From an uncultured Oscillospiraceae bacterium (GTDB lineage Bacteria > Bacillota > Clostridia > Oscillospirales > Oscillospiraceae), in NCBI GenBank assembly GCA_910583885.1, contig CAJUAC010000002.1:32951-96950 (forward strand): a stretch of DNA of 64,000 bases. Direction: 5' to 3'. The notes under the pieces were generated by a model. That model was not told the origin of the DNA. It did no database searches and saw nothing but the letters and a program-made list of their open reading frames with translations. Below, one piece after another: positions 23,767 to 32,738 of this stretch. The translations under genes and the position numbers were made by a program. Numbering within the stretch: position 1 is the stretch's first letter; each line of letters starts with the position of its first letter.

Positions 23767-25719
23767 ATGTCTGATTTGATTGAACTCACTGAATTGAACG
23801 CCAGCCAGGTGGAACACGAGTATGGCGGTTCGGAGATCCAGGTCCTGGAGGGTCTGGAGGCCGTGCGCAAGCGGCCGGGGATGTATATCGGCTCTACCAG
23901 CGAGTCCGGCCTGCACCATCTGGTCTATGAAATCGTCGATAACTCCATTGACGAGGCCCTGGCGGGCTTCTGCGACGAGATTACTGTCACTATTAACGAG
24001 GGGGACACCATCACTGTCACTGACAACGGCCGCGGTATCCCCGTGGACATCCAGCCCCAGACGGGCCTGCCTGCCCTGGAGGTGGTATTCACTGTGCTCC
24101 ACGCCGGCGGCAAGTTCGGCGGCGGCGGCTACAAGGTATCCGGCGGCCTCCACGGCGTGGGCGCCAGCGTGGTCAATGCCCTGAGCGAGTGGCTGGTGGT
24201 CCAGGTCCACAAGAATGGCCAGATCTATGAGATGAAGTTCTCCCGGGGCGCCATCACCCAGCCGATGAAAATTGTGGGGGAAACCAATGATACCGGCACC
24301 ACCGTCACCTTTAAGCCCGACCCGGATATGTTTGATGTGACCGCCTTCAGCTACGACACCATCCACACACGGATGCAGCAGCAGGCGTTTCTGAATGCTG
24401 GCTTGAAAATCTCCACCTTTGACCGGCGGGAGGGCCGGAACGACGCGGATGAGATGTGCTATGAGGGAGGCATCCGGGAGTATGTCGCCTGGCTGAACAA
24501 GAACAAGACCCCCCTCCATGACGGCGTGGTCTACATGCGCGGCAGCAAGGACGACGCCTCTGTGGAGATTGCCCTGCAATATAACGACAACTACAATGAG
24601 ACCATTGTCTCCTTTGCCAACGACGTGCGCACCCCGGAGGGCGGTATGCACGAGGAGGGCTTCAAGCGGGCTCTGACAACGGTACTCAACGCCTACGGCA
24701 AAAAGAACAACATCATCAAGGGCGACGACAAGGTCTCCGGTGAGGACTGCCGGGAGGGCCTGACGTGCGTCATCTCTGTCAAGCTCACGGAGGCCCAGTT
24801 TGAGGGCCAGACCAAGGCGAAGCTGGGCAACGCCTCTATCCGGACCCTGACGGCGGCAGTGGTCAGCGAGAAGCTGGAAGAGTACCTGGAGGAGAACCCC
24901 AAGATAGCTCGGGTGGTCCTGGACAAGGCCATGATGGCCAACCGCGCCCGGGAGGCCGCCAAGAAGGCACGGGAGTCCATCCGCCGCAAGACCGCCCTGG
25001 GCGGCGCGGCCATGCCGGATAAGCTCCGGGACTGCAACGAGAATAACCCCGAGCTGACGGAGATCTACATCGTAGAGGGCGACAGTGCAGGCGGCTCCGC
25101 CACCCAGGGCCGAGACAGCCGGTTCCAGGCCATCCTGCCCTTGTGGGGGAAGATGCTCAACGTGGAGAAGGCGCGGGTAGACAAGGTCTACGGGAACGAT
25201 AAGCTCCAGCCGGTCATTACCGCCCTGGGCGCCGGGATCGGGGAAGACTTCGATGTGAACAAGCTCCGCTACCACAAGGTGATTATTATGGCCGATGCAG
25301 ACGTGGACGGCAGCCATATCCGCACGCTGCTGCTGACCTTTTTCTTCCGCTTCATGCGGCCCCTGATTGAGCAGGGGTATGTCTACTCCGCTGTGCCCCC
25401 TCTGTTCAAGCTGAGCCGGGGCAAGACCACCCGCCTGGCCTTCTCCGAGGAGGAGCGGGATGCCATCAGCGCTGAGCTGCGCGGCGACAACCCCAATGCC
25501 AAGGTGGACATCAGCCGTTTCAAGGGCCTGGGCGAGATGAACCCCCACGAGCTGTGGGAGACCACCATGGATCCGGAAAAGCGCACCCTGCGGCGCATCG
25601 AGCTGGACGACGCGGTCAAGGCAGATGCCATTTTCACCGTCCTGATGGGGGAAAAGGTGGAGCCGCGGAAGGAATTCATTGAGCAAAACGCCAAATACGC
25701 GGTGAATCTGGATTACTGA
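23767..25719 (+). CDS. gyrB: DNA gyrase subunit B
   Basis: GyrB provides the ATPase of gyrase, which introduces negative supercoils. The 650 residues include the GHKL ATPase ([10 protein letters not shown] near 55, DNGRGIPVD near 80, [15 protein letters not shown] near 125), the transducer domain, the TOPRIM domain (EGDSAGGSA near 435, DADVDGSHI near 510) and the C-terminal segment [23 protein letters not shown] precedes the ATG. The length is normal. A small lipoprotein gene, not gyrA itself, follows directly. Confidence 0.98.
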   Translation: MSDLIELTELNASQVEHEYGGSEIQVLEGLEAVRKRPGMYIGSTSESGLHHLVYEIVDNSIDEALAGFCDEITVTINEGDTITVTDNGRGIPVDIQPQTGLPALEVVFTVLHAGGKFGGGGYKVSGGLHGVGASVVNALSEWLVVQVHKNGQIYEMKFSRGAITQPMKIVGETNDTGTTVTFKPDPDMFDVTAFSYDTIHTRMQQQAFLNAGLKISTFDRREGRNDADEMCYEGGIREYVAWLNKNKTPLHDGVVYMRGSKDDASVEIALQYNDNYNETIVSFANDVRTPEGGMHEEGFKRALTTVLNAYGKKNNIIKGDDKVSGEDCREGLTCVISVKLTEAQFEGQTKAKLGNASIRTLTAAVVSEKLEEYLEENPKIARVVLDKAMMANRAREAAKKARESIRRKTALGGAAMPDKLRDCNENNPELTEIYIVEGDSAGGSATQGRDSRFQAILPLWGKMLNVEKARVDKVYGNDKLQPVITALGAGIGEDFDVNKLRYHKVIIMADADVDGSHIRTLLLTFFFRFMRPLIEQGYVYSAVPPLFKLSRGKTTRLAFSEEERDAISAELRGDNPNAKVDISRFKGLGEMNPHELWETTMDPEKRTLRRIELDDAVKADAIFTVLMGEKVEPRKEFIEQNAKYAVNLDY

Positions 25720-25761
25720 TCCGCGCTTATCATGGAAAACCGTTGTTTGGGAGGGATGGGG

Positions 25762-26256
25762 ATGAAGCATAAAAACCTTGTGCGGCTGCTTTGCCTTCTC
25801 TGCCTGCTCATCCTTGTGGGCTGCGGCATCGGGAAAGGGCAGCCGTCCCCTGCGCTCCAGGAGCCGCAAGAGGGGATGCAGGAGGACGGTACCGTCCTGG
25901 TCCATATAGGCGGCACATTTACGGCGATGGTGCGGGGGAAGATACCGGACTATGTGACCAGCAGCGAAACACCCAGCGTGGCTGTTGTGACCTTGTTCCA
26001 AAGCACGCCCTTCCTGCTGTTTTTCGATAACCCGGACGAGGCAATGGAGCAGCTGGAGGCCGGGGAATACTACGTGTTTGAGATCAGCGGGAAGCAGGTG
26101 GAGATGTCAAGGGCGGAGTATGAGGAGGAACCCGGTTTTGCAGATAGGATGATAGCCCGCTATGGTTTAACAATATCGGACTTCAGGATTGCCGGCGAGG
26201 ATGAGATCGGCATCGGCGTGGGCGAACAGATCGTGAAGCGGCAAGACAAAAAGTGA
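25762..26256 (+). CDS. Putative lipoprotein between gyrB and gyrA
   Basis: The 164-residue protein has a lipoprotein signal peptide: [21 protein letters not shown], with lipobox LVGC and cysteine 21. The mature part is acidic and predicted to be outside the membrane; it contains no family I recognise. I chose ATG 25762 because GGGAGGG lies 9 nt upstream; two earlier in-frame ATGs are poorly spaced. It starts 42 bp after gyrB and ends 10 bp before gyrA, so it must be cotranscribed with the gyrase genes. Its GC content is similar to theirs. Confidence 0.75.
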   Translation: MKHKNLVRLLCLLCLLILVGCGIGKGQPSPALQEPQEGMQEDGTVLVHIGGTFTAMVRGKIPDYVTSSETPSVAVVTLFQSTPFLLFFDNPDEAMEQLEAGEYYVFEISGKQVEMSRAEYEEEPGFADRMIARYGLTISDFRIAGEDEIGIGVGEQIVKRQDKK

Positions 26257-26266
26257 GGAAACTACC

Positions 26267-28750
26267 ATGAGCAAAAAACCACAATACGACCCGGAGGAGA
26301 TCCGGTATCCAGACCAGAAGATCGTCACCTCCCCCCTGGTGCCGGAGATGACGAACTCCTATATCGAATACGCCATGAGCGTGATCGTGGGGCGTGCCCT
26401 GCCGGATGTGCGGGACGGCCTGAAGCCGGTCCACCGCCGTATCCTCTACGCTATGTACGAGGACAACCTCACCAGTGATAAGCCCTTTAAAAAGTCGGCC
26501 ACCTGCGTGGGTGACGTGCTGGGCCGCTACCACCCCCACGGCGACGCCTCCGTCTATGATGCGCTGGTGCGCCTGGCCCAGGATTTCTCCATGCGCTATA
26601 TGCTGGTGGATGGACACGGTAACTTCGGTTCCGTGGATGGCGACCCACCGGCTGCCTACCGGTACACCGAAGCCCGCCTGTCGAAGCTCTCCAATGAGAT
26701 GCTGCGGGACATCGACAAGGACACCGTGGACTGGGACCCCAACTTTGACGAGAGCCGGAGGGAGCCGCGGGTCCTGCCCAGCCGCTTCCCCAACCTGCTG
26801 GTCAACGGTTCCAGCGGCATTGCCGTGGGGATGGCCACCAATATCCCGCCCCACAACCTCCGGGAGGTCATTGGGGCCTGCATCCACGTGCTGGAGAACC
26901 CGGAAACGGATCTCAACGGCCTGATGGAGTACATCAAGGGGCCGGACTTCCCTACCAAGGGCATCATTATGGGCCGTGCCGGCATCCGGCAGGCCTATGC
27001 CACCGGCCGCGGGCATATCAAGGTACGGGCCCGCACGGAGCTGGAGGAGTTCGGCCAGAACCGCACCAGGATTGTGGTCACGGAAATCCCCTACCAGGTC
27101 AATAAGCGGATGCTCATCAAGAATATGGCCGACCAGGTAGAGGACAAGCGCCTGGAGGGGATCAGTGACATCCGGGACGAGTCGGACCGCAACGGGATGC
27201 GCATTGTCATCGAGCTCAAGCGGGACGCCAATACCCAGGTGGTGCTCAACCGCCTGTTTGCCCAGACCCAGCTGCAAACCACCTTTGCCATCAATATGCT
27301 GGCCCTGGTGGACAACCAGTCCCAGCCCCGGATCCTGTCCCTGCGCCATATCATTGACGAGTATCTGGCCTATCAGGAGGAGGTCATCCTCCGCCGGACC
27401 CGGCACGACCTGCGCAAGGCCCAGGAGCGGGCCCATCTGCTGGAGGGGCTGCTGATCGCCCAGGACAACATTGATGAAGTGATCCACATCATCCGCACCA
27501 GCTACGACAACGCCAAGGAAAACCTGATGGCGCGCTTTGCTCTGGACGACGTCCAGGCCCAGGCCATCCTGGAGATGCAGCTGCGCCGTTTGCAGGGCCT
27601 GGACCGGGAGAAGCTGGAGGCGGAGTACAAGGAGATTGAGGAGCGGATTGCCTATTTTCAGAGCCTTTTGTCTGATGAGGGGCTCCTGCGCCAGGTGCTC
27701 AAGGAGGAGCTGAAGGAGATTGCGGATAAGTTCGGCGACGACCGCGTCACAGAAATCGGCTTCGCAGAGGACGACCTGGACGTGGAGGACCTAATCGAGG
27801 AGGAGCAGTGCGTATATACCCTCACCAGCGGCGGATATATCAAGCGTACACCCGCCAGTGAGTACCGCCTCCAGGGCAAGGGCGGCAAGGGCAACAAGTC
27901 CATGTCCACCAAGGAGGAGGACTATGTGAACACTGTCTTCACCGCCTCCACCCATGATTTTGTGCTCTTTTTTACCAATATGGGCCGTGTCTACCGCCGG
28001 AAGGGCTACCAGATCCCACAGTCCGGAAAGACCGCGAAGGGCACCAATATTGTCAATATCCTGCCTGTGGAGCCCGGGGAGAGCATCAGCGCCATGATTT
28101 CCACCCGGGATATCACCACCGGGGAGCGGTTTTTGGTCATGGTGACACGCTGCGGCACAGTCAAGCGACTGCCAGTGGAGTCCCTGCGGAACGTGCGCAA
28201 CAACGGCCTGCGGGTGCTGAAGCTGGACGAAGGGGACGAGCTGATTAACGTCCGGGAGACGGACGGCAGCCAGAACATCCTGATTGCCACCCACGACGGC
28301 ATGGCGGTCTGCTTCCACGAGACGGACGTGCGGGCCATGGGCCGGGAGGCCATGGGCGTGCGCGGTATCCGCCTGCGGGAGGGCGACTATGTGGTGGGTG
28401 CAGCCCGGGCAATTGCCGGGAAAACTGTGCTGACCATCACCGAAAAGGGCTATGGGAAGCGCACAGCTGTGGAGGACTACCGCATCACCAGCCGTGGCGG
28501 TATCGGCATCAGAAACTACGGGCTGACCGATAAGACGGGCAAGGTAGTCGGCATCAAGGTAGTGGACGGCTCGGAGGATTTGTTGGTGGTCACATCCCAG
28601 GGTGTTATGCTGCGCACGGATGTAGGTGCCATCAAGATCTGCGGCCGCTCCACCCAGGGCGTTATTATCATGCGCTTTAAAGAGGAGGATGACCAGGTGA
28701 TCTCCATTGCCCTGGCAGAAAAGGAGCCGGAGGAGGAGACGGAGGGATAA
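26267..28750 (+). CDS. gyrA: DNA gyrase subunit A
   Basis: GyrA carries the DNA cleavage-religation activity of gyrase. The 827-residue protein has the winged-helix breakage domain with catalytic Tyr133 (YRYTEARL), and a C-terminal beta-pinwheel with a GyrA box-like GKGGKGNKS near residue 546. In the quinolone-resistance-determining region it reads HGDASVYD, so the position of E. coli Ser83 is alanine (Ala94 here), as in Mycobacterium tuberculosis. GAGGAAAC precedes the ATG. Its 3' end carries the 14-bp sequence repeated at 29441-29454. Confidence 0.98.
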   Translation: MSKKPQYDPEEIRYPDQKIVTSPLVPEMTNSYIEYAMSVIVGRALPDVRDGLKPVHRRILYAMYEDNLTSDKPFKKSATCVGDVLGRYHPHGDASVYDALVRLAQDFSMRYMLVDGHGNFGSVDGDPPAAYRYTEARLSKLSNEMLRDIDKDTVDWDPNFDESRREPRVLPSRFPNLLVNGSSGIAVGMATNIPPHNLREVIGACIHVLENPETDLNGLMEYIKGPDFPTKGIIMGRAGIRQAYATGRGHIKVRARTELEEFGQNRTRIVVTEIPYQVNKRMLIKNMADQVEDKRLEGISDIRDESDRNGMRIVIELKRDANTQVVLNRLFAQTQLQTTFAINMLALVDNQSQPRILSLRHIIDEYLAYQEEVILRRTRHDLRKAQERAHLLEGLLIAQDNIDEVIHIIRTSYDNAKENLMARFALDDVQAQAILEMQLRRLQGLDREKLEAEYKEIEERIAYFQSLLSDEGLLRQVLKEELKEIADKFGDDRVTEIGFAEDDLDVEDLIEEEQCVYTLTSGGYIKRTPASEYRLQGKGGKGNKSMSTKEEDYVNTVFTASTHDFVLFFTNMGRVYRRKGYQIPQSGKTAKGTNIVNILPVEPGESISAMISTRDITTGERFLVMVTRCGTVKRLPVESLRNVRNNGLRVLKLDEGDELINVRETDGSQNILIATHDGMAVCFHETDVRAMGREAMGVRGIRLREGDYVVGAARAIAGKTVLTITEKGYGKRTAVEDYRITSRGGIGIRNYGLTDKTGKVVGIKVVDGSEDLLVVTSQGVMLRTDVGAIKICGRSTQGVIIMRFKEEDDQVISIALAEKEPEEETEG

Positions 28751-28751
28751 G
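28738..28751. repeat. Direct repeat, copy 1 (gyrA 3' end)
   Basis: GACGGAGGGATAAG covers the last gyrA codons and stop. The same 14 bp recur at 29441-29454 in the same orientation, with the low-GC MazG-like gene in between. Confidence 0.7.
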
Positions 28752-28759
28752 GCGGCAGT

Positions 28760-28798
28760 GATTCTTTTTCTTTCAAGAAAAAGAATCAAAAAGAACTT
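28760..28798 (+). repeat. Palindromic 3'-end element, copy 1 (after gyrA)
   Basis: A 12-13-bp stem (GATTCTTTTTCTT/AAGAAAAAGAATC) is followed by AAAAAGAACTT, 10 nt after the gyrA stop. Two further copies lie after pdaA and yhaN. This copy differs from them by paired changes that keep the stem intact. Confidence 0.85.
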
Positions 28799-28840
28799 TA
28801 TTCCTGTCCTTTTAGGTTGTATTGGCAGTAAAATGGCATA

Positions 28841-28886
28841 AAAGGAAAGAGTAAGGGCCTGCGCGCTCTTACTCTTTCCTTTTATT
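28841..28886. terminator. Bidirectional terminator between gyrA and the MazG-like gene
   Basis: AAAGGAAAGAGTAAG pairs with CTTACTCTTTCCTTT (15 bp) over a GC-rich 12-nt loop. A T-rich tail follows in both directions, suiting the convergent gyrA and MazG-like genes. Confidence 0.85.
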
Positions 28887-28980
28887 GTTATTGACAGCCA
28901 ATCATTGGGAGAAGCCAGGCAACGGATGGACCAGAGCCTGCCACCATAAAAACCAAGAGAACACTTGTTAAAGGGGTATC

Positions 28981-29307
28981 TCACCAGCGTGTCATATTCT
29001 TTTCAAATTTCTTTGTGTATGACTGCTTTAATTCATCAGCAGAGATTCCGTAGCACAACATCACATCATTGTAATACATGAGAATATCTGCCATTTCTTC
29101 TACCAGGTCTTTTCTCAATTCAGCGTCAGTAATAGCTGTTAAGTCTCCATATTTCTTAACGATGTCAATAACTTCCCCTACTTCTCCTATCATCCATAGC
29201 AATTTATTTTTTCCGGTTTCGGGTGAAATAGGCTCCCATTGATCTTTATATTTATCTTGAAGTCTTTTTTGCATGTCCTGCATTTCATTCATTGTAAAAT
29301 CAGTCAT
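28981..29307 (-). CDS. MazG-like nucleotide pyrophosphohydrolase
   Basis: The 108-residue all-alpha protein shows the NTP-PPase (MazG/dUTPase-2-like) metal-binding pattern: EVGEVIDIVKK near residues 40-50 and EEMADILMYYNDV near 69-81, that is ExxE followed by ExxD. Such enzymes hydrolyse (d)NTPs to monophosphates, often for pool cleansing; the substrate cannot be told here. AGAGGGGAG precedes ATG 29307. It is much lower in GC than the gyrase genes, is convergent with gyrA, and lies between two 14-bp direct repeats, which suggests acquisition by transfer. Confidence 0.85.
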   Translation of the reverse strand: MTDFTMNEMQDMQKRLQDKYKDQWEPISPETGKNKLLWMIGEVGEVIDIVKKYGDLTAITDAELRKDLVEEMADILMYYNDVMLCYGISADELKQSYTKKFEKNMTRW

Positions 29308-29351
29308 AAATCTCCCCTCTAAATTGCGATTTGTCAATTTATTGTATCTAA

Positions 29352-29380
29352 AGCATAGCATCTATGTGAACGAAATTCAA
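29352..29380 (-). promoter_or_regulatory. Promoter of the MazG-like gene
   Basis: Minus-strand TTGAAT (29375-29380) and TATGCT (29352-29357) with a 17-bp spacer, about 45 bp before the ATG. Confidence 0.65.
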
Positions 29381-29440
29381 CCTTTATTTACAGGCGCGTA
29401 CCAGTTTCAATCCTCTCTGGACACAACCTTCGCTGATCGG

Positions 29441-29454
29441 GACGGAGGGATAAG
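29441..29454. repeat. Direct repeat, copy 2 (attachment-site-like)
   Basis: A second GACGGAGGGATAAG, 703 bp downstream of the copy that forms the gyrA 3' end. It is non-coding here and just upstream of the Imm51-like gene promoter. Confidence 0.7.
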
Positions 29455-29457
29455 AGG

Positions 29458-29486
29458 TTGATTTGGAAAAAATGAGATGCTATAAT
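29458..29486 (+). promoter_or_regulatory. Promoter of the Imm51-like gene
   Basis: TTGATT (29458-29463) and TATAAT (29481-29486), 17 bp apart, immediately after the second direct repeat. Confidence 0.7.
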
Positions 29487-29541
29487 TTTCAGTTAGTAAC
29501 CAATATAAATTTGACTGTAACAAATAAAAAGGGGATATGTG

Positions 29542-29904
29542 ATGATGGCTGACTATGTAAAAGTCCATAAAGGTGAGAATGGGATTGCAGTGTGGTTCTA
29601 TAATGAAAATGATAAACCGTTTGCTATTGGTGAAAAAATGAATGAAATTTGTGAAGATGCGTATATGAACGGTTACAACTGGGACGCATTCTTCCAGTAT
29701 TATCTTGCGGAAAATGCTCCCGATATTTTGGAGGGGTTGGATAGCGATCCAGAAGCTGGGTCCTATGTCGCTCATTTTGAGTTGGGTGAAGAGAATGAGA
29801 AACGGGCAGAACGCTTTGCAGAAATCATCAGTTCCTTGATGGAAAATGAGGAGGAGCTGTATCGGATTGTGCGGGAAAAGGGCGAGGAGATTGCGTGGGA
29901 CTGA
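29542..29904 (+). CDS. Imm51-like immunity-type protein
   Basis: The 120-residue acidic protein resembles the Imm51 family of polymorphic-toxin immunity proteins. Shared features are an N-terminal strand region (GIAVWFYNENDKPFAIGEKM), a central GYNWDAFFQYYL, and SDPEAGSYVAHFELGEENEKRAERF. No toxin gene is adjacent, so it would be an orphan immunity gene or serve another role. Its GC content is clearly lower than that of the surrounding core genes. AAGGGG lies 7 nt upstream of ATG 29542; an ATG one codon later is equally possible. The family call is by pattern memory only. Confidence 0.6.
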   Translation: MMADYVKVHKGENGIAVWFYNENDKPFAIGEKMNEICEDAYMNGYNWDAFFQYYLAENAPDILEGLDSDPEAGSYVAHFELGEENEKRAERFAEIISSLMENEEELYRIVREKGEEIAWD

Positions 29905-29917
29905 ATGCGCATAAGGA

Positions 29918-29946
29918 TTGCTATTTTTGCTTAGATCTGCTATACT
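29918..29946 (+). promoter_or_regulatory. rnhA promoter
   Basis: TTGCTA (29918-29923) and TATACT (29941-29946), 17-bp spacer, about 45 bp before the rnhA ATG. Confidence 0.7.
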
Positions 29947-29991
29947 ATAAGAGTATTTCAAACTAATCGAAGAAGAAAATGGGGAAAAACC

Positions 29992-30429
29992 ATGAAAAAT
30001 GTCACGATTTATACAGACGGGGCCTGTTCCGGCAACCCCGGCCCCGGCGGCTGGGGCGCGATCCTGCAATACGGCCCTCACACCAAGGAGCTCTCCGGCG
30101 GTGAACAGGACACCACTAACAACCGCATGGAGCTGACAGGGGTGATCCGTGCCCTGCAAACCTTGAGGGAGCCCTGTGTGGTGGATCTCTACTCGGACAG
30201 CAAATATGTGATTGACGCCCTGGAAAAGGGGTGGGCCAGGGGATGGCGGGCCAAGGGATGGATAAAAAGTGATAAAAAACCAGCCTTGAACCCAGACCTC
30301 TGGGAGGTGCTGCTGGACCTGTGCGAGGTTCACCAGGTCCATACCCACTGGGTAAAAGGCCATGCGGAAAACCCCTACAACAACCGCTGTGACCAGTTGG
30401 CAGTCAGCGAATGGCAGAAGCTGAAATAA
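29992..30429 (+). CDS. rnhA: Ribonuclease HI
   Basis: RNase HI degrades the RNA strand of RNA-DNA hybrids such as R-loops and primers. The 145-residue protein has all four catalytic acids: Asp9 ([16 protein letters not shown]), Glu47 (NNRMEL), Asp69 (YSDSKYV) and Asp134 (NNRCDQLA), plus His124 ([11 protein letters not shown]). It also keeps the basic handle region ([18 protein letters not shown], about 79-96) seen in E. coli RNase HI. The gene returns to the high GC of the core genome and has its own promoter. Confidence 0.96.
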   Translation: MKNVTIYTDGACSGNPGPGGWGAILQYGPHTKELSGGEQDTTNNRMELTGVIRALQTLREPCVVDLYSDSKYVIDALEKGWARGWRAKGWIKSDKKPALNPDLWEVLLDLCEVHQVHTHWVKGHAENPYNNRCDQLAVSEWQKLK

Positions 30430-30797
30430 CGGATAGGCTGCAAAAAGGGGGAAGGATTACGGTCCTGACGGGACAGTTCACTTTGTTCTAAAAAGAACTT
30501 TTGGAAACAAAAAAGCAAAATAATTTCGGTATAATGCAATTATTTGTCAAAAAGCAGTATAAATATTTTAAGTTAGCCGAATTGTTCATAATTTGTTTAC
30601 AGAGTGTACATGATTTCTTCTTAAACTTCCGATAATATAGAAACCAGCAAAGGGGTAACACCCGATGCGATTTCTCCCTCCTAAAACACACACAACACAC
30701 ACCAGGGAGCCCTGCCGTAAGGCGGGGCTTCTTGGTATCTTCAGGTGTCCGGACAGGATGTATAAACATGTACCGGCTGCTCTGTAAATTTTCCTCC
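30430..30797. other. AT-rich intergenic region with a candidate terminator
   Basis: No supported gene. The part at about 30480-30645 is strongly AT-rich. TTCTAAAAAGAACTTTTGG near 30487 resembles the tail of the palindromic 3'-end element. A 9-bp hairpin AGCCCTGCC/GGCGGGGCT (30708-30729) followed by TCTTGG is a candidate terminator. A minus-strand frame here is open but has no credible start. Confidence 0.5.
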
Positions 30798-30826
30798 TTG
30801 ACAGGCAAGGGAAAACATGGTACAGT
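30798..30826 (+). promoter_or_regulatory. Promoter of the glyS T-box transcript
   Basis: Consensus TTGACA (30798-30803) and TACAGT (30821-30826) with a 17-bp spacer; start expected near 30833. Confidence 0.8.
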
Positions 30827-30832
30827 GTCATC

Positions 30833-31066
30833 CATAAGGCTTTGAAGAGGGGAAGTACTTCCGCGCGGATGGCAGAGAGGGGACGGCTGGTGTAAGTCCC
30901 TGTGAAGCGCGGCGGGAAGGGCGCCTCGGAGCTGCGGGGAGGGAATGCCCCGCCGGTGAGTCCCCGTTATGGACGGAGAGTGCGGGCAGCAGCCCGAATT
31001 CAGGTGGAACCACGGACAGGATCTGTTCGCCCTGAGCCAGTTGGCTCGGGGCGTTTTTGTTTATTT
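30833..31066 (+). promoter_or_regulatory. T-box leader (glycine) upstream of glyS
   Basis: The leader has stem I elements AGTA (near 30855), AGAGAGG and GGCTGG. A specifier-loop strand GAAG-GGC-G gives GGC (30920-30922), a glycine codon, at the same offset as in the hisS leader. The T-box core AGGTGGAACCACG is at 31002-31014; its TGGA bulge pairs with UCCA, the expected 3' end of tRNA-Gly (U73). A terminator (about 31029-31060, GCCCTGAGCC...GGCTCGGGGC then TTTTTG) completes the switch. High uncharged tRNA-Gly should raise glyS expression. Confidence 0.92.
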
Positions 31067-31117
31067 TCTGCCCCTTTGGCCAACAATACGAATATTGAGA
31101 GTAAGGAGCGTACCATC

Positions 31118-32542
31118 ATGAAGAACAATGAAAAGATCATGGAGAAAATCGTGGCCCTGTGCAAAGGCCGCGGCTTCATTTTCGCTGGCAGCGAGATCTA
31201 TGGCGGCCTCGCCAACACCTGGGATTACGGACCGCTGGGTGTGGAGCTGAAAAACAACGTAAAAAAGGCGTGGTGGAAGAAGTTCGTCCAGGAGAACCCC
31301 TACAATGTGGGCCTGGACGCCGCCATCCTCATGAACCCCCAGGTCTGGGTGGCCTCCGGCCACGTGGGCGGCTTCTCCGACCCGCTGATGGACTGTAAGG
31401 AGTGCAAGGAGCGCTTCCGCGCCGATAAGCTCATGGAGGATTGGGCACAGGAGCACCAGTTCGACCTTGGCAAGCCCGTGGACGCTTTCTCCCAGGAGGA
31501 GATGAAAGCGTTTATTGAGGAGCATGGTATCCCCTGCCCCTCCTGCGGCAAGCACAATTTTACCGACATCCGCAAATTCAACCTCATGTTCAAGACCTTC
31601 CAGGGGGTTACGGAGGAGGCAAAGAATACCGTCTATCTCCGCCCGGAGACTGCACAGGGGATTTTCACCAATTTCCTCAATGTCCAGCGCTCCACCCGCC
31701 GGAAGCTGCCCTTCGGCGTGTGCCAGATTGGTAAGAGCTTCCGCAATGAGATTACCCCGGGCAATTTCATTTTCCGTACCCGGGAGTTTGAGCAGATGGA
31801 GCTGGAGTTCTTCTGCCAGCCCGGTACGGAGCTGGAGTGGTTCGCCTATTGGAAAAACTTCTGCCGCCAGTGGCTGATGGATCTAGGGATCAAGGAGGAG
31901 AACCTGCGCCTGCGGGATCATGATCCGGAGGAGCTGAGCCACTACTCCAATGCTACTACCGACTTTGAGTTCGCCTTCCCCTTCACCGAATGGGGCGAGC
32001 TGTGGGGGGTGGCCAGCCGGACCAATTTCGACCTGACTGCCCATCAGACCACCTCTGGCAAGGATTTAACCTATTACGATCAGGATAAAAATGAGCACTA
32101 TATCCCCTATGTTATTGAACCGTCCCTGGGTGTGGAGCGGATGCTGCTGGCTTTCCTCTGCAACGCCTACGATGAGGAGGTGGTCGATGCGGAGAAGAAC
32201 GATGTGCGTACCGTTCTCCGCCTCCACCATGCCTTGGCCCCCTTCAAGGCGGCTGTGCTGCCCCTGTCCAAGAAGCTCGGCGACAAGGCGAGGGAGATCC
32301 ATGCGGAGCTGAGCAAGTATTGGATGGTGGACTTTGACGATGCCGGTTCCATCGGCAAGCGCTACCGCCGCCAGGACGAAGTGGGTACCCCCTTCTGCAT
32401 CACTGTGGACTTTGAGACTGTAGGCGACGAGAAAACACCGGCAGATAACTGTGTCACCATCCGTGAGCGGGACACCATGGACCAGGTGCGCATCCCTATT
32501 GCGCAGCTGCAGGGCTGGCTGGAGGAGCGTCTGGCTTACTAA
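31118..32542 (+). CDS. glyS: Glycyl-tRNA synthetase, single-chain dimeric type
   Basis: This class II synthetase charges tRNA-Gly with glycine. At 474 residues it is the eukaryote/archaeal-like alpha2 type (often glyQS or GRS1), not the alpha2beta2 GlyQ/GlyS pair. Visible hallmarks are [24 protein letters not shown] near residue 20, a cysteine-containing insert ([17 protein letters not shown]), [13 protein letters not shown] near 175, and the C-terminal anticodon-binding domain from about 370. ATG 31118 is preceded by AAGGAG. A longer in-frame opening reaches back into the T-box leader and is rejected. Confidence 0.96.
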   Translation: MKNNEKIMEKIVALCKGRGFIFAGSEIYGGLANTWDYGPLGVELKNNVKKAWWKKFVQENPYNVGLDAAILMNPQVWVASGHVGGFSDPLMDCKECKERFRADKLMEDWAQEHQFDLGKPVDAFSQEEMKAFIEEHGIPCPSCGKHNFTDIRKFNLMFKTFQGVTEEAKNTVYLRPETAQGIFTNFLNVQRSTRRKLPFGVCQIGKSFRNEITPGNFIFRTREFEQMELEFFCQPGTELEWFAYWKNFCRQWLMDLGIKEENLRLRDHDPEELSHYSNATTDFEFAFPFTEWGELWGVASRTNFDLTAHQTTSGKDLTYYDQDKNEHYIPYVIEPSLGVERMLLAFLCNAYDEEVVDAEKNDVRTVLRLHHALAPFKAAVLPLSKKLGDKAREIHAELSKYWMVDFDDAGSIGKRYRRQDEVGTPFCITVDFETVGDEKTPADNCVTIRERDTMDQVRIPIAQLQGWLEERLAY

Positions 32543-32567
32543 GATCCTACGCCGTTTGGACGGCGCC

Positions 32568-32603
32568 CAGGGCCCGGAGCATCCGCTTCGGGCCCTGTTT
32601 TCC
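32568..32603 (+). terminator. glyS terminator
   Basis: CAGGGCCCG pairs with CGGGCCCTG, followed by TTTTCC. Confidence 0.8.
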
Positions 32604-32670
32604 TCCATACAGCAGCCAGCCCTGCCGGTATTTGACAAGGATTCCTAAACAAATCATAAGACTTGTCCAC

Positions 32671-32699
32671 TTGTCAAGGGGAAAAAAAGAGAATATAAT
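32671..32699 (+). promoter_or_regulatory. Promoter of the LtaS-like gene
   Basis: TTGTCA (32671-32676) and TATAAT (32694-32699), 17-bp spacer. Confidence 0.75.
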
Positions 32700-32738
32700 A
32701 CTTGGAGCATAGACAAAGTATACCAGGAGTTGATCGTA

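Noticed and set aside
22969..26001. Very long open frame antisense to recF, remB and gyrB
   Set aside because: It is a by-product of GC-rich third positions in the real genes; no start signal or recognisable protein, and the sense genes are certain.
30488..30835. AT-rich minus-strand open frame upstream of glyS
   Set aside because: It overlaps the glyS T-box promoter, has no convincing start, and includes a terminator-like hairpin.
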